A stretch of DNA of 64,000 bases from Lederbergia citrisecunda (GCF_018343695.1 NZ_JAGYPJ010000001.1:2591992-2655991), one strand, 5' to 3'. Shown: positions 1 through 8,867, numbered from the stretch's first letter. Numbers and translations: made by a program. Notes: generated from the sequence alone by a model not told the origin.

Positions 1-899
1 AATCCTCTTCCCCCCATCATACTAGTTCCTCCGACAACAGCTGCGGCGATAGCATCCATTTCCATTCCTCTTCCGGCGTTGGAAAAGTCCATGGAACCGA
101 TTCGGGAAACTTGAATGATAGCCGCTATCGAAACGAGGACTCCCATTAAGGCGTAGACGCGCAACTTAACTTTATTTACGTTCACACCGGAAAGTTTTGC
201 GGCTCTCTCGTTTGATCCTACCGCAATAATGTGCCGTCCAAAGGTGGTTCGCTTGGATACATAGTAAAGAATATACGCAATGATTGCCCAATAAATAATC
301 GGCATAATCATATAGTTTCCGATTTTAAAACTAGCAAGCTGTAAAAATTCCATCGGTACCTTCGGATTATATCCTTGCATGAAGTGCTGCGTCACACTTC
401 TAAAAATCATCATCGCACCTAATGTCGCAATAAATGGAGGCACATTTCCCTTTGTAATTGTAATTCCGATTAACGAACCTAACAAATATCCAAAAAGAAC
501 GACCAACACAATCGTCACAACAAATGCTGGAAATCCTGTCATTCCCAACATTCCTAAAATCCCTTTTGTCCCCGTGTCGAGAAGGATCATGGCAAAAGCC
601 CCTGTCGCAACCAACGTAGAACCCACTGCTAAATCAATGCCTCCAGTCATAATGACTAAGGTCATCCCTAAAGCAATGATTCCGACTCCCGCATTATTTC
701 TTAAAATATTGATCCAGTTATTGATCCAGGACTGAAACCATTCACCGAATGAATTATAATCAAATCCTAAAACCAATGTCTGCAAAATAATCATGATAAT
801 AAGTGCAATGGCTGTGCTAAATAGTGGTTCGCTCGTCCATTTATGTTTAAACCATATAAAAAAATTTCTATTATTAATCACATTGGCATTTTCCATCAT
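1..899 (-). CDS. Ribose-type ABC transporter permease (CUT2), 3' end outside window
   Basis: Membrane subunit of a CUT2 sugar importer. The reading frame starts with ATG at 899 after an AGAGGAAAG ribosome site and stays open to the window edge, so about 300 residues are visible and the C-terminus is missing. The translation has successive hydrophobic helices, the family motif GGIDLAVGS, and VGSNERAAKLSGVNV near the visible end, both typical of RbsC-like permeases. It lies 13 bp downstream of the ATPase gene and is co-oriented with the binding-protein gene, giving the order binding protein, ATPase, permease. The sugar cannot be read from sequence; ribose, xylose, galactose and autoinducer-2 systems all look like this. 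Confidence 0.9.
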   Translation of the reverse strand, partial: MMENANVINNRNFFIWFKHKWTSEPLFSTAIALIIMIILQTLVLGFDYNSFGEWFQSWINNWINILRNNAGVGIIALGMTLVIMTGGIDLAVGSTLVATGAFAMILLDTGTKGILGMLGMTGFPAFVVTIVLVVLFGYLLGSLIGITITKGNVPPFIATLGAMMIFRSVTQHFMQGYNPKVPMEFLQLASFKIGNYMIMPIIYWAIIAYILYYVSKRTTFGRHIIAVGSNERAAKLSGVNVNKVKLRVYALMGVLVSIAAIIQVSRIGSMDFSNAGRGMEMDAIAAAVVGGTSMMGGRG

Positions 900-912
900 T
901 GGCTTTCCTCTC

Positions 913-2406
913 TTATGCATAAGTCAATTGTCCACCTGTAGCAAGACTCATAATATTTTGCTCATTCATTTCCTCTCCTGCCACTTCCCCTTGGATAACT
1001 CCGTGGTACATAACGAGCGCTCGATCGCATACACGGATGATTTCTGACGCTTCACTGGAAAGGACGACAATTGCAATGTTTTCATCTGCAAGCTGCAAAA
1101 TAATATCATAAATATCTTCTTTTGCGCCTACATCCACGCCTTGGGTTGGGTTGTCTAAAATAAGTATTTTCGGATGCGATGCTAACCATTTCGCTAAAAC
1201 AACTTTTTGCTGGTTTCCACCGGACAAACTCGCAATACTATCCGTAAGCTTGCCCATCTTTAGCCTCAATGCTTTTCTTTGCTCTGCGAACGTCTCCACA
1301 TGCTTTTTCGCATTGATAACACCACGTTTAGAAAATTTAGACCACGTGACAATTGATGCATTCTCTAGTATATTCATATCTTTTATAATCGCATTTTCTT
1401 TCCTGTTACGAGGTAAGTAAGCAATTCCTTCATTGATAGCCTGTGTCGTACTTTTTAATGACACTTCTTTTCCATTTAAAAATATTATTCCAGATGACAC
1501 TTTGTCAGCTCCGAAAATCGCTTGAAAAAGCTCACTGCGGCCATCACCGAGAAGTCCCGTTACTCCAACAATTTCACCAGCGTTTATTGAAAAATGTATA
1601 TCTCTGAAGGTATGATCCGACGTTAACCCTTCTACCCGTAAAATCTCCTTACCTATTTTTTTCTCCCTCAACAACGGCTCCGTCCTTACATCAAATCCCA
1701 CCATGAAACGCGCGAGATCATTTGTCGTTACATCATGAACGTCCCCTTCTGCGACAAGGTTTCCATCACGAAGGACAAGATATCGATTACAAATCTCCAT
1801 CACTTCGTTTAGCTTATGGGATATAAAAATAATCCCGACATTGTGATTTTTCAACGTTCTCATCATCGTAAAAACCCGTTCAATTTCTTGTTCCGTAAGC
1901 GAAGTCGTAGGCTCATCCATAATAATAATCGACGCTTTTGTCATCATCGCCCGGCATATTTCTACGATTTGTTTATAGGAAGCATCCAGGTCGCGAACCA
2001 TCGTATTCGGATCGAGATTCACGTTCATTTGCTGAAACATTTTTTCCGTTTCAGCATACATCCTTTCGAGGTCAAGACTCCCTCTCTTCGTTTTTAACTC
2101 TCTTCCTAAAAACATATTTTCATAGATTGGTAAATCATTAATCAAATTCAGTTCCTGATGAATAAAGGCGATTCCTGCTTCCTGCGACTCAGCAGGCGTA
2201 CTGAATTCTACTAGCTTCCCATCTCCCATAACCTGTCCTGAATCCGCAGGCAGAACTCCGCCTAATATATTCATCAGCGTTGATTTTCCTGCACCATTTT
2301 CACCGAGTAACGCGCAAACTTCACCGCCTCTTAGTGTAAACGATACATCTTTGAGTACATCATTACTTCCAAATGACTTTCTGATGTTTTTCATTTCAAT
2401 GATCAT
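913..2406 (-). CDS. Sugar ABC transporter ATP-binding protein, double NBD (RbsA-like)
   Basis: 497-residue cytoplasmic ATPase with two fused nucleotide-binding domains, the normal size for the RbsA/MglA/XylG family. Domain 1 has Walker A GENGAGKST at residues 35-43 and Walker B IIIMDEPTTSL. Domain 2 has a degenerate P-loop (GLLGDGRSE), as usual in this family, a canonical LSGGNQQ signature, and LDNPTQGVD where most homologues have LDEPTRGVD. Its catalytic Glu is therefore replaced by Asn and domain 2 may be a non-hydrolysing site. Start ATG at 2406 follows GGAAGTGA. It sits between the binding-protein gene (82 bp upstream, with a stem-loop in the gap) and the permease gene. Confidence 0.92.
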   Translation of the reverse strand: MIIEMKNIRKSFGSNDVLKDVSFTLRGGEVCALLGENGAGKSTLMNILGGVLPADSGQVMGDGKLVEFSTPAESQEAGIAFIHQELNLINDLPIYENMFLGRELKTKRGSLDLERMYAETEKMFQQMNVNLDPNTMVRDLDASYKQIVEICRAMMTKASIIIMDEPTTSLTEQEIERVFTMMRTLKNHNVGIIFISHKLNEVMEICNRYLVLRDGNLVAEGDVHDVTTNDLARFMVGFDVRTEPLLREKKIGKEILRVEGLTSDHTFRDIHFSINAGEIVGVTGLLGDGRSELFQAIFGADKVSSGIIFLNGKEVSLKSTTQAINEGIAYLPRNRKENAIIKDMNILENASIVTWSKFSKRGVINAKKHVETFAEQRKALRLKMGKLTDSIASLSGGNQQKVVLAKWLASHPKILILDNPTQGVDVGAKEDIYDIILQLADENIAIVVLSSEASEIIRVCDRALVMYHGVIQGEVAGEEMNEQNIMSLATGGQLTYA

Positions 2407-2430
2407 ACAATCACTTCCAACCTTTTATAA

Positions 2431-2465
2431 AAAGAGAGACCATAGCTAAGCCATAATCTCTCTTT
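2431..2465 (-). terminator. Intercistronic stem-loop between binding-protein and ATPase genes
   Basis: On the minus strand, arms 2465-2449 and 2447-2431 pair over about 16 bp with three G-U wobbles and a tight loop, then a five-T run. It lies just after the binding-protein stop and before the ATPase ribosome site. It probably acts as a leaky terminator or mRNA-end stabiliser that raises binding-protein yield over the membrane components. Confidence 0.7.
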
Positions 2466-2487
2466 CTTATCCTGATTTTTTTATGAC

Positions 2488-3486
2488 TTAATATGGTGAA
2501 TTTTCGTCAAGGAAATCCTTATAATTATCGCGGTCCACGATCGTTGTTGGAATAACCTTAACTTCTTCAGCACTTTCACCATTTAAAAGTTTAAGCGCAA
2601 CGTCTACAGCATCCTTTACCATTGCTGGGCTGTATAATGCGGACTCAATCCAGATATTTTCATTTTCAGGCATCATTTTAAAATATTCCTGCATTCCACC
2701 GCCGCCAGTTACGACCTTAATATCCGTTCTTCCAGCTTCATCAATCGCCTGTAAGACACCGATAGAAGTTTCATCGTCCATGGAGTAAACGGCGTCAATC
2801 TTATTATTACTTGTTAAAATATCAGCAAAATCCTTCAAACCATCTTCACGTGTAAACTTTGTAGCATACGTCGTGATTTTCATATCTGGTGCAATTTCTT
2901 TCATCGTATCAACGAAACCTTTTTTCCTTAACTCGGATACAGAACCTGAAGTCGGTACTTCAAGCATGACTACATGGCCATCTTTTCCAATTTTATCTAC
3001 AATGTATTTCGCACCTTGGATCCCCATGTCTTCGTTGTCCCCAGACACACGATACACCCCATCAGCATCTATGACAATATCAAAGTTTACAACTTTAATA
3101 CCTTCATCTAGTGCCTTCTGGATAGGAACTTCCATCCCTTCCCACTGTGGAAATGCAACAATCGCTTCTGCTCCCCAGGTCATCAAGTCATCTAATTGTG
3201 AAGTCATTTCTTCAGCATTAGTACTCGTTTGGATTTGATACTCAATGTCATTTGTAAGCTCTTTAGCACGAGCTTCGGCATGATATGCAACCGCAGCCAC
3301 CCAACCATGAGTAACAGCTGGTGCTAAAATACCAATTTTGTGCTTTTTACTACCCGAATCAGATCCCCCTGAGTCCGAACCAGAACCTGAATCAGCGCCT
3401 GAATCTGTTGACTTTCCACCGCATGCGGTAAGAAGTGGAACCATGATCAATAAAAGTAAAGCGATTACATTTAAAACCTTTCTCAT
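2488..3486 (-). CDS. Sugar ABC transporter substrate-binding lipoprotein (RbsB-like)
   Basis: 332-residue periplasmic-binding-protein-like lipoprotein, the solute receptor of the adjacent CUT2 importer. The N-terminus is a lipoprotein signal with lipobox LLTAC and acylated Cys22, followed by a Gly/Ser/Asp-rich linker to about residue 47. The mature part (HKIGILAPAVTHGWVA onward) has the type I fold typical of ribose/galactose receptors. The ribosome site GGGGAGGA precedes ATG 3486. It is the first gene of a three-gene operon. The ligand is not determinable from sequence. Confidence 0.92.
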   Translation of the reverse strand: MRKVLNVIALLLLIMVPLLTACGGKSTDSGADSGSGSDSGGSDSGSKKHKIGILAPAVTHGWVAAVAYHAEARAKELTNDIEYQIQTSTNAEEMTSQLDDLMTWGAEAIVAFPQWEGMEVPIQKALDEGIKVVNFDIVIDADGVYRVSGDNEDMGIQGAKYIVDKIGKDGHVVMLEVPTSGSVSELRKKGFVDTMKEIAPDMKITTYATKFTREDGLKDFADILTSNNKIDAVYSMDDETSIGVLQAIDEAGRTDIKVVTGGGGMQEYFKMMPENENIWIESALYSPAMVKDAVDVALKLLNGESAEEVKVIPTTIVDRDNYKDFLDENSPY

Positions 3487-3537
3487 TGAAATATCCTCCC
3501 CTTTTTATTAATCTGCGAGTCTATATGTAAATATTTT

Positions 3538-3551
3538 TGAAACCGCTTTTA
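3538..3551. promoter_or_regulatory. cre-like / LacI-type operator upstream of the CUT2 operon
   Basis: TGAAACCGCTTTTA matches the CcpA cre consensus TGWAANCGNTNWCA at 13 of 14 positions and lies about 50 bp upstream of the binding-protein start. This suggests carbon catabolite control or a dedicated LacI-family regulator; the sequence cannot tell which. Confidence 0.5.
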
Positions 3552-3691
3552 AAACAGGCAATACTACCTACCTGAAATTATGTACGTTACATTAATTATA
3601 TGATATATGGATATAATTGTAAATTAGTTTAACGATTTTAAAACTATATGACATATGTCTCCGTTACCAACCATTATTCTTATCACTTTTT

Positions 3692-3718
3692 TGTCACAAA
3701 TAGATGACTATTGTGACA
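3692..3718. promoter_or_regulatory. Inverted repeat in divergent intergenic region
   Basis: TGTCACAA and TTGTGACA form a perfect 8-bp dyad with an 11-bp spacer, extendable to 11 pairs with one bulge. It lies between the divergent operons starting at 3486 and 3800, upstream of the plus-strand -10 box. It could be a regulator operator (TTGTGA half-sites recall Rex/FNR-type sites) or a structural hairpin. The assignment is open. Confidence 0.4.
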
Positions 3719-3732
3719 TTTTCATGTTTTAA

Positions 3733-3761
3733 TGCGAATTCTAGTAAAATTTATGTATAAT
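3733..3761 (+). promoter_or_regulatory. Candidate SigA promoter for the 3800-4652 gene pair
   Basis: A consensus -10 TATAAT at 3756-3761 with a poor -35 (TGCGAA, 3733-3738) at 17 bp spacing. The predicted start near 3768 gives a short leader carrying the AAGGAGG site at 3785-3791. Confidence 0.45.
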
Positions 3762-3799
3762 AAGAAAGTAAAATTTTTAGGTAAGGAGGATACATAACA

Positions 3800-4183
3800 A
3801 TGGAATGGGTATTAGCCATTTTGTTTGGTGCAGCTGTGTTGCTGCTCATTTTGTCGTTTATTAAATCAATGAAATCATCATCAAATTTGGAAAAACAAAT
3901 AGATCAGCTTTCATATTCTTTAATGGATGATGTACATCAGCTAGAACAGAAAGTTAGAAATCTTGAGATAGATGCCGAAATCACTGCACAAGAAGCTGGT
4001 GTATTACCGGGATCTTCAAAGCAGCGCCTCTTGTTGCGCGACGTGCTCGACTTACATAAGCGAGGCTATTCATTTGATAGCATTGCAGCGAAAAAACAGT
4101 TGCCTAAGAATGAGATAGACCGTTTGCTTGCCCCCTACATAAAAGCAAAGGATGAAAGGAGCAAAGTTGCCAATGACATCTAA
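3800..4183 (+). CDS. Small single-pass membrane protein with coiled coil, unknown function
   Basis: 127-residue protein of unknown function. Residues 3-23 form one hydrophobic segment, followed by a predicted coiled coil (about residues 28-65, SSNLEKQIDQLSYSLMDDVH and on) and a charged C-terminal part (KQRLLLRDVLDLHKRGYSFD...) that resembles a short helix-turn-helix-like hairpin. The topology suggests a membrane-tethered cytoplasmic coiled-coil protein. The start is well supported by TAAGGAGG nine bases upstream. Its end overlaps the next gene by 11 bp, so the two are probably translationally coupled. Small paired genes of this kind are common in Bacillus; I do not recognise a named family. 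Confidence 0.8.
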   Translation: MEWVLAILFGAAVLLLILSFIKSMKSSSNLEKQIDQLSYSLMDDVHQLEQKVRNLEIDAEITAQEAGVLPGSSKQRLLLRDVLDLHKRGYSFDSIAAKKQLPKNEIDRLLAPYIKAKDERSKVANDI

Positions 4184-4652
4184 ATCAATGCGCAGCTTTG
4201 CCATTGGACTAATTGTCGCGGCAAGTATGTGTGGCGCGGTATACTATTTCGGTCCTAATGAAGCAGAAAGCGCACAAGCAGTAGAAAAACCATCGTTAGA
4301 TGAGATGAAAAACATGCTAAGTTCTGAAGGCTATATCATCTATTCAGAAGATGAGTGGCGTGAGCAGGAAGCTGCCTCTAAAGCAGTTAAAGATAGCGCA
4401 AAAGAAAAAGATAAAGAAGTAACAGAAAAAGTAAAAGAAAAGATTATATACCGTACGATGATATCCGTAACCTCAGGCATGACAAGTATTGATGTTGGTG
4501 AAGCTCTTGAGCGAGCACACATCATTGATAGCAAGATGAAGTTTTTTAAAGAAGTTGAAAAAAAAGGGTTGTCGAAGAATTTACGTCCTGGTACATATGA
4601 AGTAGAAAGCGGAATGACGATGCAAGAAATTATATCGATCATCTTTAAATAG
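4173..4652 (+). CDS. MltG/YceG-like LysM-type domain protein lacking the lytic domain
   Basis: 159 residues from ATG 4173, chosen because AAAGGAG lies 11 bases upstream; an in-frame ATG at 4152 has no such site. One N-terminal membrane anchor (IGLIVAASMCGAVYYFG) is followed by a Lys/Glu-rich linker and a C-terminal domain of about 60 residues (SVTSGMTSIDVGEALERAHI ... LRPGTYEVESGMTMQEIISI). The end matches the LysM-like N-terminal domain of endolytic transglycosylase MltG, but the catalytic domain is absent. It may bind peptidoglycan or a synthase complex. It overlaps the upstream coiled-coil gene, and a strong terminator follows. Confidence 0.78.
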   Translation: MTSKSMRSFAIGLIVAASMCGAVYYFGPNEAESAQAVEKPSLDEMKNMLSSEGYIIYSEDEWREQEAASKAVKDSAKEKDKEVTEKVKEKIIYRTMISVTSGMTSIDVGEALERAHIIDSKMKFFKEVEKKGLSKNLRPGTYEVESGMTMQEIISIIFK

Positions 4653-4664
4653 CCTTATTTTGAA

Positions 4665-4705
4665 CGATTAAAAAGCCACATCAAATGGCTTTTAGTCGTT
4701 TTTTT
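4665..4705 (+). terminator. Rho-independent terminator
   Basis: AAAAGCCA (4671-4678) pairs with TGGCTTTT (4686-4693), extended by CGATT/AGTCG with one bulge, then seven T. It ends the 3800-4652 transcript. Confidence 0.85.
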
Positions 4706-4943
4706 ATTACTCACAAAGGGGCGAACTATTTTGAAAGTACAATTTTCCAAATAAAGGCCAGTGCACATAACCACTAAAGAAGCACATCCTCACTTGCTCG
4801 CTCCCCTATCTGTTTTTAACTAAATAGTAATGACTATCCATTTTCTGAATCACGATTTGATCATTGATTTTAAGATGTTCCATACTAATCACACTTTAAC
4901 ATAATTATGATAGATAAAGCGGTGTATCCCTTTTCTCAACAGG

Positions 4944-4973
4944 AATAAAACAAGCACCTCCTCAAGAAGGTGC
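4944..4973 (-). terminator. Rho-independent terminator of the chemotaxis receptor gene
   Basis: On the minus strand GCACCTTC (4973-4966) pairs with GGAGGTGC (4961-4954) around a 4-nt loop, then TTGTTTTATT. It begins directly after the TAG stop codon. Confidence 0.8.
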
Positions 4974-6647
4974 CTACATACGAAATCGTTCAATCACATT
5001 CCCCAGATTTTTAGCCAGATCATCTAATGAACTAGCTTCCTTTGCTACTTCGTCAATAGAAGCAATCTGTTCTTCCGTGGAAGAAGCAACCAATTCCGTG
5101 CTTGCTGCTATTTGCTGAGAAATGGCAGTAATTTGTTCCATACTCCCTACCATATCTTTCGCTCTATCACTTACATCATTAGCTACACTTACAACTTCTT
5201 TTGCTTCCAGTAATACTTTTTCAATGGCAACCGCAATGTCATCAAAGGCTATTTCTGTCTTTCCAACCATGTCCATGCCGTCAGTTAATACTTCTGCTCC
5301 CCTTGTCATTGATTGAACAGCTTCTTCGGTCTCTACTAAAATCGTTTCAATAATGTGGCGAATTTGGATAGCAGATTCAGCTGTTTTTTCCGCGAGCTTT
5401 CTTACTTCATTTGCGACAACTAGAAAACCTTTTCCATGTTCTCCCGCGCGAGATGCTTCAATGGTGGCATTAAGAGATAAAAGATTCGTTTGATTAGCAA
5501 TATCACTAATTAAGTTTACGATTTGATCAACTTGGGCTGACTTTTGCCCTAATGAATAGATTTTTTCTGCCGCAGCATTGACTGCCTCTTGGCAATAAGT
5601 CATGTGTTCTACTGTTCTATGAACCAATTGATTTCCATTATTCGCTTTCTCATCTGCTCCACGAGCCGAAACCTCAACAGTACGAATAGATTGCTCAACA
5701 CGATGAATGCCAGCAGATATTTCAGACATAATCTCCGTCCCTTGTATAGCTGATTGAACTTGATTATCCATACCAACAGCAACTTCTCCTACTGCTGCTG
5801 CAATTTGTTCAGTTACATGCTTGGCATCATGGGAAGCCGCTCGCAAGTTCCCGGAAGTTGAAGTTACGGAGAGTGTACTTTTTTCTAAGTGACCGACTAA
5901 CGTATTCAGGCTTTCAATCATATGGTTAAAACCAAAAAAGAGTGTTTCAATTTCTTTGGAATTGGAATGCTGTTGAATTTTCCCCTGAAAATCTCCTTTC
6001 GCTACATTCTCCATTGACCGTTTTAAGGTAGAAATAGAGGATACCATTTTACGGATGATGAAAAATACTAATATACTTGCAATCAAAATAGAAATGAGCG
6101 TCATCCCAATTGTAATGTTTCGATATTCATGAACTGGCTGTAAATAATCGCTATCATTCACTGCGATTACATATAATGAATCATCCATTTCAAATTGATA
6201 CGCTACAGAAATGGTTAACCCATCAACATGAAATACCCCCTGTTTTTGTTTATACATGTTGTCAATTTCTGCTTTATGTATCGTAGGGATTTCACTTTTA
6301 AATCCACTAAATGGAACGAGCCTCCCTTCTTTTGTAATCTGGAATTGCATCGGTTTTCCATTGCTGAGTTTATACGAGTTAGCATTTTGTTGTAGAGCAT
6401 ACGCCAGCTTCCGATCAAATTCTTTCTTTGAAACAGTTGATTTCAACATTGTTATTTTTTCAGTTAAAACCTCTGCAGAAGAACGGAGCTGCTGTTCCAT
6501 TGCATAGATAGTTAATTGCTTGTTTTTTTCATAGCTTACATACGCAATGCTGATAGAAGACAAAGAAATGACTAAAATAATCGGAAATACTAATAGTGTC
6601 TGCAAACTAAACTTCCAATTTTTCACTATTACTAGTAATTTATTCAT
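4974..6647 (-). CDS. Methyl-accepting chemotaxis protein
   Basis: Transmembrane chemoreceptor that controls CheA activity in response to an unknown ligand. TM1 lies at about residues 12-35, an extracellular Cache-like sensor of about 145 residues follows, then TM2 ([20 protein letters not shown]), a HAMP segment and a long cytoplasmic signalling domain. The conserved tip [20 protein letters not shown] is intact. An upstream in-frame GTG at 6668 would add seven residues; ATG 6647 gives the usual short cytoplasmic lead. The gene is monocistronic with its own terminator. The ligand cannot be inferred from neighbours. Confidence 0.9.
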   Translation of the reverse strand: MNKLLVIVKNWKFSLQTLLVFPIILVISLSSISIAYVSYEKNKQLTIYAMEQQLRSSAEVLTEKITMLKSTVSKKEFDRKLAYALQQNANSYKLSNGKPMQFQITKEGRLVPFSGFKSEIPTIHKAEIDNMYKQKQGVFHVDGLTISVAYQFEMDDSLYVIAVNDSDYLQPVHEYRNITIGMTLISILIASILVFFIIRKMVSSISTLKRSMENVAKGDFQGKIQQHSNSKEIETLFFGFNHMIESLNTLVGHLEKSTLSVTSTSGNLRAASHDAKHVTEQIAAAVGEVAVGMDNQVQSAIQGTEIMSEISAGIHRVEQSIRTVEVSARGADEKANNGNQLVHRTVEHMTYCQEAVNAAAEKIYSLGQKSAQVDQIVNLISDIANQTNLLSLNATIEASRAGEHGKGFLVVANEVRKLAEKTAESAIQIRHIIETILVETEEAVQSMTRGAEVLTDGMDMVGKTEIAFDDIAVAIEKVLLEAKEVVSVANDVSDRAKDMVGSMEQITAISQQIAASTELVASSTEEQIASIDEVAKEASSLDDLAKNLGNVIERFRM

Positions 6648-6895
6648 GATGTTCACTCGTTTCTTCACATAATTAACTGCCGTATAGTTCTATGTAAAAG
6701 GACTTTATTCCTATTACCAATTAAAGACTATTATGATTAATTTAATGTGAAGACTTTGTAAAGATTATGTGTAGAATGATAGGTGTGGATATGCCTTGTT
6801 GATTTACAGTCTTCTTCATATATAACTCTAACAACTGGACATATTCATTGAGACAAAATCAAAATTTCATGTAAAAAGAATGTGAGGAAGAAAAC

Positions 6896-8542
6896 ATGAA
6901 TTTAAACAATTTCACAGCCCAAATAAATAAAACAATCCTTGATAGAGGATACGATTATTACCTAGAGGGAAATATTATCGAGACTTATACTCATGGAAAC
7001 GATGAATATGTATTTATAGTTGAAGGAAGCGATGATTATGAGGTTGTCATAAAGCTAGAGGAAGATGGAGAAATTATTTATTCAAATTGTGATTGCCCTT
7101 TTGATTTTGGACCTATTTGCAAGCATCAGGTTGCAGCGTATTTCGAATTACTTGAACTAATAAATAGCAAGGAAGTCCATGAGATTGAAAAACAACCTAA
7201 ATTAATAGACGTATTAAACCATCTTTCCACAGAAGAATTAATAATCATAATAGAAGAAATAGCTCAAAAAGATAAGGTACTAAAAAACAATATTTTGTAT
7301 AAGTACGGCAAAAGTAATGATGAACATGAAGTAGAAAATTGTAAAAATCTTATCAGATCCATTGTAAATAAACATATAGGCAGACAAGGCTATCTTACAT
7401 ACAGAGAAACATATTGGTTCACGAATGAAATGGCAGAAGTCTTAGAGAAGGCTAAAAACACCAATAATCTCCTATTATCTTTAGATATTGCATTTTTACT
7501 ATTAAATGAAGCAATTGAAGCCTTTCAATATGCGGACGATTCTGACGGAGAAATAGGTATTTTAGTAACCGAGACAATTGAGCAAGTAAGAGAAACCGCA
7601 TTTGCATGTAATCATTTAGATATTTCGATAAGAGAAGAAGCTTTTAATAAAATTTTATTTCAATCTGATAACCATGTTTTTGACGGATGGGAAAATTTCA
7701 GGATTGACTTGTTAGGAATATGTACAGAGTTTGCTGATCTTCCTATACTTAGGACGAAATTAAAAATGAAAATTGAGGAATTAATGGACGGTCATTTTAC
7801 ACAATATGATAAAGAAAGCTTGCTTCAGATTTTATTAGGCATGACAGAAAAATATGGAACGAAAGAAGAAGAAGAGCTATTTATACATGAAAACCTCATG
7901 TACACCTCGTTTAGAGAATCATTTATTAATAAACAACTTAAAGAACGAAACTATCAAAAAGTAATAGAACTTTCTTTAGATGGTGAAAGGAAGGACAAGG
8001 ACCTTCCTGGACTACTTTCAAAGTGGAAAAAGATAAGATATACAGCTTATAAAGGTCTCGCACTTAAATCAGAACAGGAAAAGTTGGCAAAAGAATTATT
8101 GCTTAGCGGTGATTTTGAATACTATTTTGAGCTAAAAGAATTAGTTGGGGGAGATAAAAAAGCATTTTATGATGCTCTGAAACAAGAACTAAAAGAAGAA
8201 AAATCATGGCGGGTTCAATCTATATATCTTCAACTCATAAAAGAGGAGAACGATTTGGATGAGATTTTGGAATTTGTAAAGTTAAATCCAAATAGAATTG
8301 AAGAGTACTCTGATAGGTTGGTAAAAACATTTAAAGATGATGTTATCAATATTTATACAAAATATATAAAAGCTGCAGCTAGTTCTGCGTCAAATCGAAA
8401 AGAATATCAAAATGTTTGTAATAAACTTAAGAAATACAAAAAAATAGCCGGGAATGAGAAAAAAGAAGAATTAAGAAATGAATTGAGGTTATTATACGTA
8501 AGAAAACCAGCATTTTTAGACGAAATAGGAAAAATTACATGA
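6896..8542 (+). CDS. SWIM zinc-finger domain protein
   Basis: 548-residue cytoplasmic protein with an N-terminal SWIM zinc finger: Cys65-x-Cys67 ... Cys75-x-His77 (NCDCPFDFGPICKH). SWIM domains bind zinc and often DNA or protein partners. The remainder is a long, charged, alpha-helical region with repeat-like helices, as in Bacillus SWIM proteins annotated only by this finger; no helicase domain is present. The ribosome site GTGAGGAAG lies upstream of ATG 6896. It stands alone, with no co-oriented partner within 200 bp. Function unknown. Confidence 0.85.
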   Translation: MNLNNFTAQINKTILDRGYDYYLEGNIIETYTHGNDEYVFIVEGSDDYEVVIKLEEDGEIIYSNCDCPFDFGPICKHQVAAYFELLELINSKEVHEIEKQPKLIDVLNHLSTEELIIIIEEIAQKDKVLKNNILYKYGKSNDEHEVENCKNLIRSIVNKHIGRQGYLTYRETYWFTNEMAEVLEKAKNTNNLLLSLDIAFLLLNEAIEAFQYADDSDGEIGILVTETIEQVRETAFACNHLDISIREEAFNKILFQSDNHVFDGWENFRIDLLGICTEFADLPILRTKLKMKIEELMDGHFTQYDKESLLQILLGMTEKYGTKEEEELFIHENLMYTSFRESFINKQLKERNYQKVIELSLDGERKDKDLPGLLSKWKKIRYTAYKGLALKSEQEKLAKELLLSGDFEYYFELKELVGGDKKAFYDALKQELKEEKSWRVQSIYLQLIKEENDLDEILEFVKLNPNRIEEYSDRLVKTFKDDVINIYTKYIKAAASSASNRKEYQNVCNKLKKYKKIAGNEKKEELRNELRLLYVRKPAFLDEIGKIT

Positions 8543-8614
8543 AGAAAAGAAGTAACTACACGGTTTAGTATTATATATTTCAATGCCCTACGCGATTAGT
8601 GAAAGAATTAAAAC

Positions 8615-8643
8615 TTTATCATAAGGTGTATTCTATGTATTAT
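8615..8643 (+). promoter_or_regulatory. Candidate promoter for an RNA antisense to the small peptide gene
   Basis: TTTATC (8615-8620), 17 bp, TATTAT (8638-8643). The -35 is weak and the -10 good. It would start an RNA near 8650 that ends at the terminator at 8737-8777. Confidence 0.4.
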
Positions 8644-8659
8644 ATGAATATACTAACAA

Positions 8660-8681
8660 GAGAAGTGCTAACACACTTCTC
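8660..8681 (-). terminator. Hairpin, possible terminator of the small peptide transcript
   Basis: GAGAAGTG and CACTTCTC form a perfect 8-bp stem with a 6-nt loop. Read on the minus strand it is followed by TTGTTAG, a weak U-tract. It also lies inside the opposing candidate RNA. Confidence 0.45.
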
Positions 8682-8729
8682 CCATGCAACTATTACCGTA
8701 AGGGTGGTAGTTGTCGTTATTAAATCTTT

Positions 8730-8867
8730 CTATGAGAACCACCCTATTGCTTGCAAGTGCTGGGTGGTTTTCTTTTTATCATTTACGGTTTTACGAAAGA
8801 TGAATACCGAACTTTCACAGACAATACCTCTCACAATTCCGCGAATGATTTCAAGAAATGTTTCCAT
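8730..8867 (-). CDS. 45-residue peptide with near-perfect ribosome site, candidate type I toxin-like
   Basis: ATG 8867 is preceded by GGAAAGGAGGTGATAGTC, almost a full anti-SD complement, which is strong evidence for translation. A longer reading from 8915 lacks such a site. The peptide has an amphipathic N-terminal helix (METFLEIIRGIVRGIVCESS), a short hydrophobic stretch (VFIF) and a basic, Lys/Thr-rich tail (RKTVNDKKKTTQHLQ). It has no full-length membrane span, unlike TxpA or BsrG. Its 3' end overlaps the terminator of an RNA on the opposite strand. Similar short KKTT-tailed peptides occur in Bacillus without known function. The role as a toxin is inference from layout only. Confidence 0.55.
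   Translation of the reverse strand: METFLEIIRGIVRGIVCESSVFIFRKTVNDKKKTTQHLQAIGWFS
8737..8777 (+). terminator. Rho-independent terminator inside the opposing peptide gene
   Basis: AACCACCC (8737-8744) pairs with GGGTGGTT (8762-8769), followed by TTTTCTTTTT. It faces away from the peptide coding strand, so it ends a plus-strand transcript. Confidence 0.75.

Larger units (their letters stand above)
8650..8777 (+). ncRNA. Candidate antisense RNA (about 130 nt) convergent with the small peptide gene
   Basis: The stretch lies between a candidate promoter (8615-8643) and a clear terminator (8737-8777), contains a perfect hairpin at 8660-8681, and encodes no convincing protein. Its 3' part is complementary to the last 48 bases of the peptide gene on the other strand and to that gene's 3' untranslated region. 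The layout of convergent transcripts overlapping at their 3' ends matches Bacillus type I toxin-antitoxin loci such as txpA/RatA and bsrG/SR4. The exact ends are inferred. Confidence 0.4.
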
